64,000 bases of DNA from Sphingopyxis sp. (GCF_016704835.1 NZ_JADIZJ010000021.1:682001-746000), one strand, 5' to 3'. Shown: positions 11,401-17,683, counted from the stretch's first letter. Numbers and translations: made by a program. The notes: generated from the sequence alone by a model not told the origin.

Positions 11401-11965
11401 GCGCGATGCGGAAGCGGGCAGCATCGGGGAACTGGGTGTATTGCTTACCCGTGCCGCTGAAATCGGCATAGACATCGATGCAGTGGCCGACATCGGTGAC
11501 GAGCAGGAAGGGCGGCCAACCGTGATCGATCGGCAGCGCCTTTGCATAGCGTTCGGCCTGCCCGCGCGCCTCGACCATCGCCTTTGACCAGGTGGGTGTG
11601 CCGCGCCTGGCGGTGCCGCGCTTGAAGCGCACGGCAGCGGTCTGGCCGAAAATGTCGAGGTCGGCTTCGCCTTGTTCGGCGGCCTTGCGGTCAGCGTCGC
11701 TGCCCTGCTTGGCTTCGAGAACGAAGCAGTGGCGCTTGTAGGCGTCTATCCGGCCGAAACTTTCGGTGCCGTCGGCTTCCTTCTGGAACACGCGACGCTC
11801 GAACACATAATCGTTGTGGGTGTCATCGGTGCGACTTCCCTTGGGCGGATCGACGCCGATCAGCGCGCAAAGACCGTTGACGAAACTTTGCGTGTTCGCG
11901 AGTTCGGAACCGCCGGTTGGCGCCCATTCGGCAATGAAGGATTCGATTTGATCGTTATCTGACAC
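8495..11965 (-). CDS. MmeI-like type IIL restriction-modification enzyme (nuclease plus N6-adenine methyltransferase)
   Basis: 1156 residues, about the length expected for a single-chain type IIL/IIG enzyme. The N-terminal nuclease has a PD-(D/E)xK pattern: D74 in FGRIDAYK, then E84-A-K86 in VLEAKQ. A helical spacer follows. The methyltransferase has motif I VLDPACGTGNFL (about residue 427) and motif IV VGNPPF (about 598), the NPP(Y/F) form of N6-adenine enzymes. The C-terminal 350 residues would be target recognition and a terminal winged-helix-like segment. In this family one polypeptide methylates one strand of a short asymmetric site and cuts at a distance. The target cannot be read from sequence. 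Second gene of the operon, 57 bases after Fic and overlapping the helicase gene by ATGA. BREX PglX is another methyltransferase of similar size, but no other BREX gene is present. Confidence 0.85.
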   Translation of the reverse strand: MSDNDQIESFIAEWAPTGGSELANTQSFVNGLCALIGVDPPKGSRTDDTHNDYVFERRVFQKEADGTESFGRIDAYKRHCFVLEAKQGSDADRKAAEQGEADLDIFGQTAAVRFKRGTARRGTPTWSKAMVEARGQAERYAKALPIDHGWPPFLLVTDVGHCIDVYADFSGTGKQYTQFPDAARFRIALDDLRSEDVRARLGTIWTDPLSLDPSKEAARVTREIAGHLAELSKRLEKREQNPTRVADFLMRCLFTMFAEDVQLIPEGSFTNFLTRMKKRPENFAPNLSSLWQAMDKGGLAGVLGEAGETVLRFNGYLFKDTTAIALNADEIGLLIEAATHKWNHVEPAIFGTLLERALDGKERAKLGAHYTPRAYVERLVMPTIMEPLRADWAGVQAAAGQLIEAGKANEAHAVIEKFHAQLAQVKVLDPACGTGNFLYVALARMKELEGEVIGRLAELEPEGEKQAVAELSGHTITPENFLGIEINPRAAAIAQLVLWIGYLQWHFRVNGEGKVPPEPVLRDVKTIENRDALLTWDKKVLERDEHGKPLTRWDGETMKVHPVTGKNVPDEDARVEVERYVKPKQAKWPRVNFIVGNPPFIGSKKIRDRLGDGYFEALRNSFDNLPGDSDFVSYWWAKAAELAGQRLIRRSGLITTNSLSQSAGQAMIASAFGSADPISIVFVVADHPWRDPETDAAVRVAMTVVSAGVHEGRRLAVSDDGKALISAEERGYINPDLSVGVAAFASAALKANQDMCFMGVKLAGDGFRLTAAEREEFVTAGANPKLLPGLIAGNDITRRLQNRYVIDVFGYSEMKLKAEQPALYQRLFNTVLPSRKELKRKSYRDNWWIFAEPRPAMRKAISGLSRVIATSEVSKHATFVFADPIANQFDGSVIVFSTSDAFHLGVLSSRAHVVWKLNLGGTLENRPRYQSYRCFDPFPFPDEVPEPLKARVRAEAEALDGLRKQVLERHDDLTLTGLYNVLEALRANDGKGRTLTEKERDIHDRGLVTLVRQHHDAIDAAVAEAYGWPSDLSDEDILTRLVALNKIRAAEEAKGLIRWLRPEFQAPGAVAPQVNATLDLGDAPAAATATIIPWPKTLAEQVSTVAAILAASQAPKHPSEIARAIKGTNAKGVTPVLDALTAIGQARKLADGRFAA

Positions 11966-12022
11966 GGATTGTCTTTAGACGTCGTGGGCGATTACTCGCA
12001 ATCGACAAAGCAGGCATCGCAT

Positions 12023-13144
12023 TCATTTGCCTTGAACTTCGGTATCGATAGCAAGCCGATAACGTGCATAGCGACGCTCACCAGCCCGGATCAGCGCACC
12101 CTTCCCGACAAGATCCACCAGATCGCGGGTCGCGGTGGCAAGGCTAGCCCCGGTGATCGTCCGGTAATTCCCGGCGCTCAACCCGCCCACAAATCCGTCC
12201 GGCCCTTCGCGGAACAAGCGAAGCAGCGCCTTTTCCTGCCGTTCGTTGATTTGCCCGCGCAAACGATCGAGCAGCCGGGTCTTGTCGATCAGGAAGCGGA
12301 TGCGGGTGATCGTCCGTGCCTGCGCCTGGATGACAATATCGGCAAACCATGTCAGCCAGGCGTCGATGTCGTTGCTCTGGCTGCCGAGCTGGAGCGCGGC
12401 GTAATAGGCCTTGCGGTGGCGATTGATCGTCTCCGCGAGTGCCGTCAGCGTCGGGGTTGCGAGGTTTTGAGCCAAGGCCTTTTCCGCAATCGCGCGTCCG
12501 ATCCGGCCATTGCCATCCTCGAAGGGATGGATGCTCTCGAACCACAGGTGCGAGATCGCGGCGCGGGTGATCGCGGGTAGCGGATTCGGTGACGATGGCG
12601 CGCTGTCGTTGAACCACGCGATGAACCGGGCCATTTCCAGCGGGACGGTAGCGGACGGCGGTGCCTCGAAATGCACACGGGGGGCGTGAAGCGCGCCTGA
12701 GACAATCTGCATGGCGTCTTCATGCGTCCGGTAGCGCCCGACATCGGCAATGTCGCGGCGACCGTTCATCAGCATGGCGTGCCACGCGAACAGAGTCTGG
12801 TCAGCAAGCGGCACGGCGTGGTTGCGATAGACATCGGCCATGAGTTCGGCGGCACCGGCCTCGGCCGCACTGGCGCGACGCTGATCGGCGGCAAAGCCCA
12901 GATGCCGCGCGAGCGACGACTGTACGCTCGCGCGGTCGAGAATTTCACCCTCTATGGCGGAGCTATCGACGATCTCCTGCGAGATGAGTTCGATGGTCAG
13001 CCCATCGCGCTCATCGGCGTCAAGGTGATGCAACGCCCCAATGACGACACCGGACCCTTTCAGGAATTGCTCTTCCGACACACGGATGCGATCCGCGTCG
13101 AAGCGGAAATCGGGCCAGTCGGGAAGTTGCCAGTTCCAGCGCAT
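12023..13144 (-). CDS. Fic family protein with DUF4172 N-terminus and C-terminal winged helix
   Basis: 373 residues. The active-site motif is complete: HPFEDGNGRIGR at residues 206-217, the canonical HPFx(D/E)GNGRxxR. An inhibitory (S/T)xxxE(G/N) motif is also present as SSAIEG (61-66), N-terminal to the Fic core, so this is a class II Fic protein whose AMP-transfer activity is probably held in check by E65. Residues 1-60 resemble DUF4172, and 280-365 look like a winged helix (QEKALLRLF, TITGASLATATRDLVDL). Fic enzymes usually transfer AMP to a protein hydroxyl; the target is unknown. It is first in the leftward operon, 57 bases before the restriction enzyme, and may act as an autoregulator through its DNA-binding end (see the palindrome at 13164-13197). 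Confidence 0.88.
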   Translation of the reverse strand: MRWNWQLPDWPDFRFDADRIRVSEEQFLKGSGVVIGALHHLDADERDGLTIELISQEIVDSSAIEGEILDRASVQSSLARHLGFAADQRRASAAEAGAAELMADVYRNHAVPLADQTLFAWHAMLMNGRRDIADVGRYRTHEDAMQIVSGALHAPRVHFEAPPSATVPLEMARFIAWFNDSAPSSPNPLPAITRAAISHLWFESIHPFEDGNGRIGRAIAEKALAQNLATPTLTALAETINRHRKAYYAALQLGSQSNDIDAWLTWFADIVIQAQARTITRIRFLIDKTRLLDRLRGQINERQEKALLRLFREGPDGFVGGLSAGNYRTITGASLATATRDLVDLVGKGALIRAGERRYARYRLAIDTEVQGK

Positions 13145-13163
13145 GATCGACAGGATGCCTTTC

Positions 13164-13197
13164 TATCAATCACGATGTAGCATAAAAATGATTGATA
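13164..13197. promoter_or_regulatory. Perfect inverted repeat in the promoter region of the Fic operon
   Basis: TATCAATCA (13164-13172) and TGATTGATA (13189-13197), a perfect 9-base dyad with centres 25 bases apart, 20 bases upstream of the Fic start and in an AT-richer patch than its surroundings. The position and symmetry fit an operator for a dimeric repressor. Fic itself has a C-terminal winged helix and is one candidate binder. It also lies between the divergent Fic operon and the proline-rich micro-genes, so it could act on both. Inference only. Confidence 0.6.
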
Positions 13198-13376
13198 AAG
13201 CGATAGCCAATCGATCAGAGTTGCCTCATTCAGATAGACGAAAAGCCGCTCGCCTACATACCGCACACTACCCACAGAACAATACCTCAGTTCCCTTTAC
13301 GTTCTCGATTGCAACAGCTAAGACTTTTGCCGTGCGAGCCGCGCAGCATGTCGGCAACTGGGCACGGGATGGAAAC

Positions 13377-13610
13377 ATGAGCGACGAAAGAATTGCTTTT
13401 GGCGTTTGCTTGCCCGGCGAAGACACGGCTCCCTGTTCGGCGCAACCGAAAGCCCCTCCTTCATACGTTGAGGAAGTGCTGATCGGAGTTACGACATGTG
13501 AGGTTAGGATGAACGATAGCAACCGACCAAATCCAGGCACTTCGACGCAACCTAAAGCTCCACCGACACAGCCAAAGCCGCCACCTCCGCCGCCAAAGCC
13601 TAGCAAATGA
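13377..13610 (+). CDS. Proline-rich micro-protein 1 (two PKAPP motifs)
   Basis: 77 codons from the ATG at 13377; no database family recognised. The product carries AQPKAPPSY at about residues 21-29 and ends TQPKAPPTQPKPPPPPPKPSK-like, that is PKAPP followed by six prolines and a KPSK terminus. A second in-frame ATG at 13509 has a better ribosome site (GAGG, five bases ahead) and would give a 33-residue form (MNDSNRPNPG...) very like the next three peptides; the longer form may be a fusion of two units or a nested gene. Its stop overlaps a start for the next gene as ATGA. No signal peptide or membrane segment. The six-proline run should need EF-P for efficient translation. Confidence 0.6.
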   Translation: MSDERIAFGVCLPGEDTAPCSAQPKAPPSYVEEVLIGVTTCEVRMNDSNRPNPGTSTQPKAPPTQPKPPPPPPKPSK

Positions 13611-13720
13611 CTAAGCGAAACACATCTCGACCTGGGACAATGGCTCAAGATTCGGCACAGCCAAAGCCGCCGACACAAACGACGTCCCAACGTCCACCAC
13701 CCCCTAAGCCGAGTAAATGA
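13607..13720 (+). CDS. Proline-rich micro-protein 2
   Basis: 37 residues from the ATG that overlaps the previous stop (ATGA at 13607-13610), or 26 residues from a second ATG at 13640. It contains AQPKPPTQ and ends SQRPPPPKPSK. The KPSK end matches that of peptide 1, but the codons differ at synonymous positions (AAG CCT AGC AAA there, AAG CCG AGT AAA here), which points to selection on the protein rather than a recent DNA copy. No homologue known to me; predicted disordered and basic at the C-terminus. Confidence 0.6.
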   Translation: MTKRNTSRPGTMAQDSAQPKPPTQTTSQRPPPPKPSK

Positions 13721-13721
13721 C

Positions 13722-13826
13722 ATGGCCGGAAAAGAAGATTCCGATAGCTTGGAAAAGGCAAATACGCCCAAAGCGCCCCCACCACAGCCTGCGCCAGCAC
13801 CTCCGCCCCCACCGCCGAGCAAGTGA
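13722..13826 (+). CDS. Proline-rich micro-protein 3
   Basis: 34 residues, starting one base after the stop of peptide 2. A charged N-terminal half (MAGKEDSDSLEKAN) leads into TPKAPPPQPAPA and ends PPPPPPSK. It has the same plan as its neighbours: variable polar head, a PKAPP motif, a run of prolines, lysine at the extreme C-terminus. No clear ribosome site of its own, so it probably depends on translation of the upstream gene. Confidence 0.6.
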   Translation: MAGKEDSDSLEKANTPKAPPPQPAPAPPPPPPSK

Positions 13827-13831
13827 CTTTC

Positions 13832-13939
13832 ATGGACCGTCTTAGATCAGATCAGGAAACGGAAAAGCGGTCCCAATCGCCTAAGGCACCGCCGCCTCCA
13901 CCGCCGGAGACGCCTCCACCCCCGCCGCCGAAGGTTTAG
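13832..13939 (+). CDS. Proline-rich micro-protein 4
   Basis: 35 residues from the ATG at 13832; an in-frame GTG at 13823 overlaps the stop of peptide 3 as GTGA and would add three residues. Charged head (MDRLRSDQETEKRSQ), then SPKAPPPPPPETPPPPPPKV. It holds two runs of six prolines, which is strong ribosome-stalling sequence. Its last 59 bases overlap, on the opposite strand, the 3' end of the membrane protein gene at 13881-14549. Confidence 0.55.
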   Translation: MDRLRSDQETEKRSQSPKAPPPPPPETPPPPPPKV

Positions 13940-14549
13940 CGCCTTTCAGCATTCGCAACGAAACGCGGCGGATTTTGTTTGCCGGAACATAAGTCAGCTT
14001 ATCCCCATGATGGAGGTCGTGGACATCGGCGTCTTCGACAAAATCTTCGCCTGGTCGGCATTTGTGAGTGGCATAGATCGCCACGTCGCCATTTGGGCCG
14101 AGCACACACGGCCCGTAAGGCGCTTGGGCGAATTTCCGGGTGTCATCACAGAACAGCCAGCTATCGTCATCAAGCTGGATGCTTATCTGACTCACATAGG
14201 TTCGGCTATTATGCAGCGTTATTTTCGACCACGCGCTGGGCGTTTCGTCGGACCACGATAAATCGCCTTTACGGATCAGCCACTGCACACCGTCAGCGAT
14301 CCAGTATCGCCACAGCGCGCCCCCGATCAGCGAGGCCAAAATGGCCGCAGCGATACGCCAGACTCCATAAGTCGCGGGGAGCAAGGCGAGGACAGAAGTA
14401 GCGCAAAGACCAAAAGCAACGGTCCGAAACGCGGTGTCTATTGGCTTATGATGGTCTTTTATACCGAGATAAGCGAGAGCATATGCGAGATAGCCGCTCC
14501 CAAGGGCAACTTGAATCTCCAAGGGCAGGCTGAGAAACTTTTCATCCAT
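13881..14549 (-). CDS. Three-helix membrane protein with cytoplasmic beta-rich domain (DUF6338-like)
   Basis: 222 residues. Hydrophobic segments at about 12-29, 40-57 and 62-82 are followed by a soluble domain (about 104-200) with alternating short strands (KITLHNSRTYVSQISIQL, SWLFCDD, KLTYVPANKIRRVSLR), compatible with a small beta barrel. The opening (LPLEIQVALGSGYLAYALAY) recalls DUF6338 membrane proteins of unknown function; I am only moderately sure of that. The last 20 residues are alanine-rich and are encoded opposite peptide 4, so that tail may be a recent extension. It converges on the proline-rich genes, a layout that hints at a functional pair. A beta-barrel domain beside polyproline peptides suggests an SH3-like pairing, but that is speculation. 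Confidence 0.7.
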   Translation of the reverse strand: MDEKFLSLPLEIQVALGSGYLAYALAYLGIKDHHKPIDTAFRTVAFGLCATSVLALLPATYGVWRIAAAILASLIGGALWRYWIADGVQWLIRKGDLSWSDETPSAWSKITLHNSRTYVSQISIQLDDDSWLFCDDTRKFAQAPYGPCVLGPNGDVAIYATHKCRPGEDFVEDADVHDLHHGDKLTYVPANKIRRVSLRMLKGAKPSAAGVEASPAVEAAVP

Positions 14550-14721
14550 GGTGGATAGTTAACCCGATCTGGTCCGTCTGCACAGGGATTGCTGACCCAA
14601 ACTATCTTGGAGTTCAGATAGCGCTTCGCGGAGCCGATGTGGGCGATGGCCGAATCCCGTCCGGGATTCCAATGGCCAGCATGACAATGCCGTTCGATTG
14701 TCATTTCGCCTGACGCGGGGC

Positions 14722-14739
14722 GCGGCCCGTATGGGCCGC
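14722..14739. repeat. Perfect GC-rich hairpin
   Basis: GCGGCCC (14722-14728), loop GTAT, GGGCCGC (14733-14739). It lies between the tRNA-Leu 3' end and the membrane protein gene. It could end tRNA transcription on the minus strand together with the next repeat, but no T-run follows. Confidence 0.5.
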
Positions 14740-14752
14740 CATACCCCGCTCG

Positions 14753-14795
14753 GGCATGATCCCGCCACCGTGCGGTGTCGTAAATGGATCATGCC
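14753..14795 (-). terminator. Stem-loop directly downstream of tRNA-Leu(CAA)
   Basis: GGCATGATCC (14753-14762) and GGATCATGCC (14786-14795) form a perfect 10-base stem, nine bases past the tRNA 3' end on the tRNA strand. The place fits a processing or termination structure; it lacks a clear uridine tract, so the call is tentative. Confidence 0.4.
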
Positions 14796-14803
14796 GAGAG
14801 GGC

Positions 14804-14888
14804 TGGTGCGGGCGGTGGGAATCGAACCCACACTCCTTGCGGAACGGGATTTTGAATCCCGCGCGTCTACCAATTCCACCACGCCCGC
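14804..14888 (-). tRNA. tRNA-Leu(CAA), complete, carried by the element
   Basis: Complete cloverleaf on the minus strand: acceptor GCGGGCG pairs with CGCCCGC, D-arm GTGGAATTGGTAGAC, anticodon stem CGGGA/TCCCG with loop TTCAAAA (anticodon CAA), a long variable arm, T-arm GTGGG-TTCGATT-CCCAC, and an encoded CCA. It reads UUG. It sits 61 bases beyond the integrase stop, inside the element, and differs clearly from the broken host tRNA-Leu at 16348-16387, which also has CAA in its loop. It can replace the function lost at integration. Confidence 0.95.
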
Positions 14889-14949
14889 GTTGCGACAGCC
14901 CTATAGCGCCGCGATCAAAATGCGCAACGTCAAAAGCGAACTATGCAGC

Positions 14950-16299
14950 TTATTTCGTTGACTTCGCTACCTTCTTAGCAGTCGCAACGGGTTTGGGGCG
15001 CACTTTGCGAACATTGACTGCCGAGGCGTCAATGTTGTTCTTCAAATGCCGTCCGTAATATTTCTCGATCATCTCGACGCTGGTGCGGCAGTTTTTGGCG
15101 ACCTGATAGATGTCCGCACCTTCGAGCAAGCGAAGGCAGATGTAAGTATGCCGCAGACTGTAGCAGGTGCGGATATGACCATCGCGGTCAAATTTCAGGT
15201 TAAGCTCGTCGAGTACGGTGTTCATCAACTCGCGCGGCGATTTCCCAAAAATTCGGTCGGTCGGCTTGAGTCCCTTACGCTTGCGAACCCGCTCGAAAGG
15301 CATAATCGCACCCGGCATCGACTTGCAGAAGCCGACGCCACGCTTACCGCGCACCTCGATTTCCAGGATGCGCTCGCCGGTCGATTCGTCATTCACGATC
15401 TTGACGTCGCGCAGCTCAAGGCGCGATGCCTCATCGGGCCGAAGCCCAGTGTTCCCCATGAACAGCACATAGTCGTGAAAGGTCTCGCAGACTTCGCGCC
15501 AGCGCGGCTTGGGCGGGTTCTTCGCCCGCTCGCGCGTCGCCTCGTAGAGCAGCTTGTATTCCTCGGGCGAGAACCAGGCGCGATGCTCCACTTTGCCAGA
15601 CGTCTTGTAGGGTGCGGACATATCCGGGATCGCCGCGATCCAATCCTTGCGATTGGCAGTCTTCAATATCTGCCGGAGCGTGACGATCTCGTGGTGCAAG
15701 GTCGCGCGAGCCGGTTTCTTCGGCTTGCCGGTCTTGGCGTCGAGCCGCGACGATTGGCGGTGCGCGCGATATTCCTGAACCTTACCCGCCGTGATTTCCT
15801 CCAAGGGGGTATTGCCAAAGAAGGGCATCAGGTGAACGCGGATGATGTCGGACTTCGATTTCACATAGCCGGCATTGCGCTCGCCCATTGTGATCACCTC
15901 GAACTCACTGGCAAACGCCTTGGCAGCATCCTCGAAGCTGGGGCCAATCGGCTTTGGACGACGACGGCCTTCCACAACCGCGCCCGGCTCGGCGGCAACA
16001 GGCTGGGCGGAACCGCTTAACAGAGAGACGCCGCCGCGACGGCGCTGACGGTCTTCGACGCAGCGCTCCATATACCAGTCGCGCGCGAAATCCTTGGCGG
16101 CGGCAAGGCTCTCCTCCTTGGTCGTCTGCCGGTGATTGCGGCTGCCGAGGTAGGTCGAGCATTGCCAGAAACGGCTCCCCACACGCCGATAGACGTGGAG
16201 CGCGCCGTCCATCAAAATATGGCTCTCAACGGGCATTGTGAAAACTCCAAAGTGTGTAAGACTTGTGTAAGTCTTTTTCGGAGTCTTGGCCTTGCTCAA
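14950..16299 (-). CDS. Tyrosine recombinase (integrase)
   Basis: 449 residues. A core-binding domain occupies about 115-225 and a catalytic domain about 240-420. Catalytic residues: Arg287 in NTGLRPDEASRLEL; Arg383-His384 in YSLRHTY; nucleophile probably Tyr415 in IEKYYGRHL. The usual first His of HxxR is Tyr380, and the usual second LGH segment is KNCRTS; both changes occur in divergent phage-type integrases. The start lies 49 bases from the broken tRNA-Leu, as expected for an integrase beside its attachment site. The gene reads away from that junction into the element. It probably inserted the element into the tRNA-Leu(CAA) anticodon loop. Confidence 0.93.
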   Translation of the reverse strand: MSKAKTPKKTYTSLTHFGVFTMPVESHILMDGALHVYRRVGSRFWQCSTYLGSRNHRQTTKEESLAAAKDFARDWYMERCVEDRQRRRGGVSLLSGSAQPVAAEPGAVVEGRRRPKPIGPSFEDAAKAFASEFEVITMGERNAGYVKSKSDIIRVHLMPFFGNTPLEEITAGKVQEYRAHRQSSRLDAKTGKPKKPARATLHHEIVTLRQILKTANRKDWIAAIPDMSAPYKTSGKVEHRAWFSPEEYKLLYEATRERAKNPPKPRWREVCETFHDYVLFMGNTGLRPDEASRLELRDVKIVNDESTGERILEIEVRGKRGVGFCKSMPGAIMPFERVRKRKGLKPTDRIFGKSPRELMNTVLDELNLKFDRDGHIRTCYSLRHTYICLRLLEGADIYQVAKNCRTSVEMIEKYYGRHLKNNIDASAVNVRKVRPKPVATAKKVAKSTK

Positions 16300-16347
16300 A
16301 CCGTTGGTTTTACGGGGTTTTTGGCTAATTTTTTTAGGTAGAAGGCG

Positions 16348-16387
16348 ATTTTGAGTGCGGCGCGTCTACCAATTTCACCACAGGGGC
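16348..16387 (-). other. attR: 5' part of a host tRNA-Leu(CAA) cut at the anticodon loop
   Basis: On the minus strand from 16387: acceptor GCCCCTG, TG, D-arm GTGAAATTGGTAGAC, GC, G, anticodon stem CCGCA, loop CTCAAAA, then T. A tRNA would continue TGCGG to close the stem; instead unrelated AT-richer sequence follows (TCGCCTTCTACC). The remaining acceptor, variable and T-arm pieces are absent, so this copy is dead. The crossover lies within or right after the anticodon loop, a known preference of one group of tRNA-targeting integrases. The 3' remainder should lie at the far left end of the element. Confidence 0.85.
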
Positions 16388-16506
16388 CCGTGGACGGCGG
16401 TCTGGCCGGAACTGATTCCCGCCGGACGACCGATGCGGAGCAGCCGTTGCCACAGAAAGGTGGTTTTAGTCTAGTGGATAAGCGGCATCGTGCATAAGAC
16501 GGTGCC

Positions 16507-17619
16507 ATGACCGACAAGCCCAAGGCAGCCGCTGCCCCATCGATCCGTCCCGCGCCATCGACCCGCGCCAAGCCCGACACCACCACGCCGACCTTCACGG
16601 CCGGCCGGATCGCAATGGCGGCGGTGACCGTCATCGCGATCATCGGGGTCGCCTGGCTGGCGATCACGCTGACCCGCTTTTTTATGCTGGTGTTCGCCGC
16701 GATCGTGCTGGGCGCGATCTTCGACGCGATCGCCAGCTGGCTTGTCCGCCGAACCGGAATGAAGCGCGGCTTTGCGCTCGCCGGTTCGGTCGTAGGGATT
16801 ATTGCGATCTTTGCCGGTGCCTTCGTGCTGTTCGGATCGCAGCTCGCGAGCGAAGTCGATACGATCCGCGAGCAGGTGCCGCGGGCGCTGCAAGGGGTCG
16901 AGGCGTTTCTCGATCGTTACGGGCTGGGCACCCGCGTGCGCGAACTCGCCGAGGTTGGCGGCAAGGATATCTCGCAGCTCGTGTCGCAAGCCGGTGGATA
17001 TGCGCTGGCGGCGGGCAGCGGCATCGCCGATTTTGTGCTGGTGCTGGTCGCCGCGATCTTTCTCGCCAGCGACCCCGCCACCTATCGCCGCGGCCTGTTG
17101 CTGCTGATGCCCGCCAAGGCCGAAGCAACCGCATCGCTCGCGCTCGACGACGCCGCGCGCGGGCTGAAGGGCTGGATGGTCGGACAAGCCGTGTCATCGC
17201 TCGTCGTTGTGGCGCTGACCGGCGGCGGGCTGGCGCTGCTCGGGGTACCGGCCGCGGGCGGGCTCGGCCTGATCGCCGGGCTGCTCGACGTCATCCCGAT
17301 GATCGGCCCGATCATCGCAGGCATCCCCGCGGTGCTGCTCGCCTTCACCGTATCGCCTGCCACCGCGCTGTGGACGCTGGTGCTGTTCCTGGTGATCCAG
17401 CAGTTGCAGGGCAATTTCCTGCAACCGATGATCCAGAAGCAGGCGGTCGACGTCCCGCCCGCGGTGCTGCTGTTCGCGGTGGTCGCGGCGGGGGTGCTGT
17501 TCGGCTTCCTCGGCGTGCTGCTCGCCGCGCCGCTGACGGTGGTGGTCTATGTGCTCGTGCAGCGGGTGTATGTGAAGACTTTGCTGGGTAAGGACATCAA
17601 GATCGCCGGGCAGGATTGA
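16507..17619 (+). CDS. AI-2E family (PerM-type) membrane transporter
   Basis: 370 residues with about eight hydrophobic segments: two near 35-75, one near 90-110, one near 170-190, and a C-terminal group from 220 to 355. The C-terminal part has the family's conserved pattern LLDVIPMIGPIIAGIPAVLLAF and QLQGNFLQPMIQKQAVDVPP. The family includes TqsA, a proposed exporter of autoinducer-2, and many permeases of unknown cargo, so the substrate is open. First intact chromosomal gene right of the element. Confidence 0.9.
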   Translation: MTDKPKAAAAPSIRPAPSTRAKPDTTTPTFTAGRIAMAAVTVIAIIGVAWLAITLTRFFMLVFAAIVLGAIFDAIASWLVRRTGMKRGFALAGSVVGIIAIFAGAFVLFGSQLASEVDTIREQVPRALQGVEAFLDRYGLGTRVRELAEVGGKDISQLVSQAGGYALAAGSGIADFVLVLVAAIFLASDPATYRRGLLLLMPAKAEATASLALDDAARGLKGWMVGQAVSSLVVVALTGGGLALLGVPAAGGLGLIAGLLDVIPMIGPIIAGIPAVLLAFTVSPATALWTLVLFLVIQQLQGNFLQPMIQKQAVDVPPAVLLFAVVAAGVLFGFLGVLLAAPLTVVVYVLVQRVYVKTLLGKDIKIAGQD

Positions 17620-17683
17620 GGCCCGCCGCCTAATACCACGTCATCGCCTCGCTCCTCACAATCACGAGGCAAGGTGTCTTTCC

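Larger units (their letters stand above)
1..16347. mobile_element. Right-hand part of an integrative element (integrase end at 16.3 kb)
   Basis: The right boundary is set by a tRNA-Leu whose 5' part (16348-16387) is intact up to the anticodon loop and then breaks into unrelated sequence, with a tyrosine integrase starting 49 bases inside that break. Everything to the left is accessory: an ArdC-type antirestriction gene, a four-gene restriction/defence operon, tiny proline-rich genes and an extra tRNA-Leu. Everything to the right is housekeeping. The left end is outside the window, so the element is longer than 16.3 kb. Whether it is a simple genomic island or a conjugative element cannot be seen; ArdC is common on conjugative replicons, but no transfer genes are in view. 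Confidence 0.75.

Noticed and set aside
1056..12000. BREX or DISARM locus
   Set aside because: No PglZ, BrxC, DrmA, DrmB or DrmC homologue in view. The methyltransferase fits MmeI-like enzymes with a nuclease domain instead.
13268..13822. Glycine-rich reading frame on the minus strand opposite the polyproline genes
   Set aside because: It is the complement of the proline codons. It crosses the micro-gene boundaries, has no ribosome site and no sensible domain plan, while the plus-strand frames show stop-start coupling and conserved ends.
14804..14888. Intact tRNA-Leu as the element's attachment site
   Set aside because: The integrase and a broken tRNA-Leu lie on its 5' side; its 3' side shows no duplicated tRNA end. 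The junction at 16348 explains the boundary better.
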